DNA of 64,000 nt from Acidobacteriota bacterium. GTDB lineage: Bacteria > Acidobacteriota > Vicinamibacteria > Vicinamibacterales > 2-12-FULL-66-21. How positions within the stretch are numbered: the stretch's first letter is position 1; each line of letters opens with the position of its first letter. The notes under the pieces are model-generated. The model worked only from the letters and a program-made list of their open reading frames with translations. It made no database searches and was not told where the DNA came from. Location: assembly GCA_016184105.1 (NCBI GenBank), contig JACPDI010000012.1, forward strand, positions 10,506-74,505. The letters run 5' to 3'. Below, piece by piece: positions 63,933 to 64,000 of the stretch. Both the position numbers and the translations under genes were made by a program.

Positions 63933-63962
63933 TTGACAGTGCTCAGAAGCCTCCGATACTAT
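63933..63962 (+). promoter_or_regulatory. Strong rightward promoter, probably for rpmH
   Basis: TTGACA (63933-63938), an 18-base spacer and TACTAT (63957-63962). No gene starts before the window ends; the ATG at 63965 stops after six codons. In many bacteria rpmH (ribosomal protein L34) is transcribed away from dnaA at this position; the assignment is inference. Confidence 0.6.
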
Positions 63963-64000
63963 TCATGTTTCGCCCTCATAGACGTCATCGGGCCGGGGAC

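Overview
The window looks like a chromosomal segment of a GC-rich Acidobacteriota member, most like the Vicinamibacteria. This is inferred from a carboxypeptidase-regulatory-domain TonB-dependent receptor, a TolB-propeller amidohydrolase, a GMGVAYLG-type serine/threonine kinase, and the overall gene style. No marker search could be run. The right end holds the replication-origin neighbourhood: dnaA, dnaN, gyrB and gyrA all read leftward, with DnaA boxes on both sides of dnaA.

Layout, left to right. (1) 1-6.7 kb: an accessory island of visibly lower GC. A leftward operon encodes a bacterial ubiquitin-like conjugation system: Ubl, E2, a JAB-E1 fusion, DUF6527, a ClpP-fold SDH_sah protease, and a RecB-like nuclease running off the window. 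A divergent ribbon-helix-helix regulator shares overlapping promoters and a 9-bp inverted repeat with it. A frameshifted metallophosphoesterase follows. A displaced tRNA 3' end at about 6675-6701 is a good candidate attachment site closing the island. (2) 6.7-8.6 kb: a gene graveyard with an internally deleted AbiEii toxin, a 5'-truncated AbiEi antitoxin, and the first ~76 codons of an NAD+ synthetase in frame with an intact ACT-domain gene. (3) 8.7-21.9 kb: a small hypothetical gene, a TonB-dependent receptor, a secreted propeller-amidohydrolase, and two tandem secreted subtilisin-fold proteins resembling tripeptidyl-peptidase II. (4) 21.9-25.9 kb: a leftward lasso-peptide cluster (B1, B2, C, two 46-residue precursors, and an APH-fold kinase-like protein). 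The precursors were too short for ordinary gene calling. (5) 26.4-33.5 kb: a regulator block with an RBS-preceded hypothetical gene, a sigma-54 activator, two sigma-70-family factors, two XRE regulators, a seven-helix membrane Ser/Thr kinase and a GntR/UTRA regulator. (6) 33.7-64 kb: housekeeping genes. These are a PQQ-type dehydrogenase, two CNNM/CBS membrane proteins, DUF523, tRNA-Ser(UGA) beside serS, galU, FmdB, a DUF885 peptidase, rsmI, a TPR protein, glmU-glmS, leuB-leuA, a LysR regulator, leuD-leuC, a PcrA/UvrD helicase, two paralogous lipoproteins, and gyrA-gyrB-dnaN-dnaA.

How the genes work together. The island operon has every part needed to activate (E1), transfer (E2) and trim or remove (JAB) a ubiquitin-like protein, plus a protease and a nuclease as possible effectors. 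Such an operon in an island points to anti-phage or stress defence. The lasso cluster makes two macrolactam peptides. No dedicated exporter or isopeptidase is visible, but a TonB receptor and secreted proteases lie convergent to it. glmU-glmS feeds cell-wall UDP-GlcNAc. leuABCD is split into two leftward units around a LysR regulator. recF is absent from its usual place between dnaN and gyrB.
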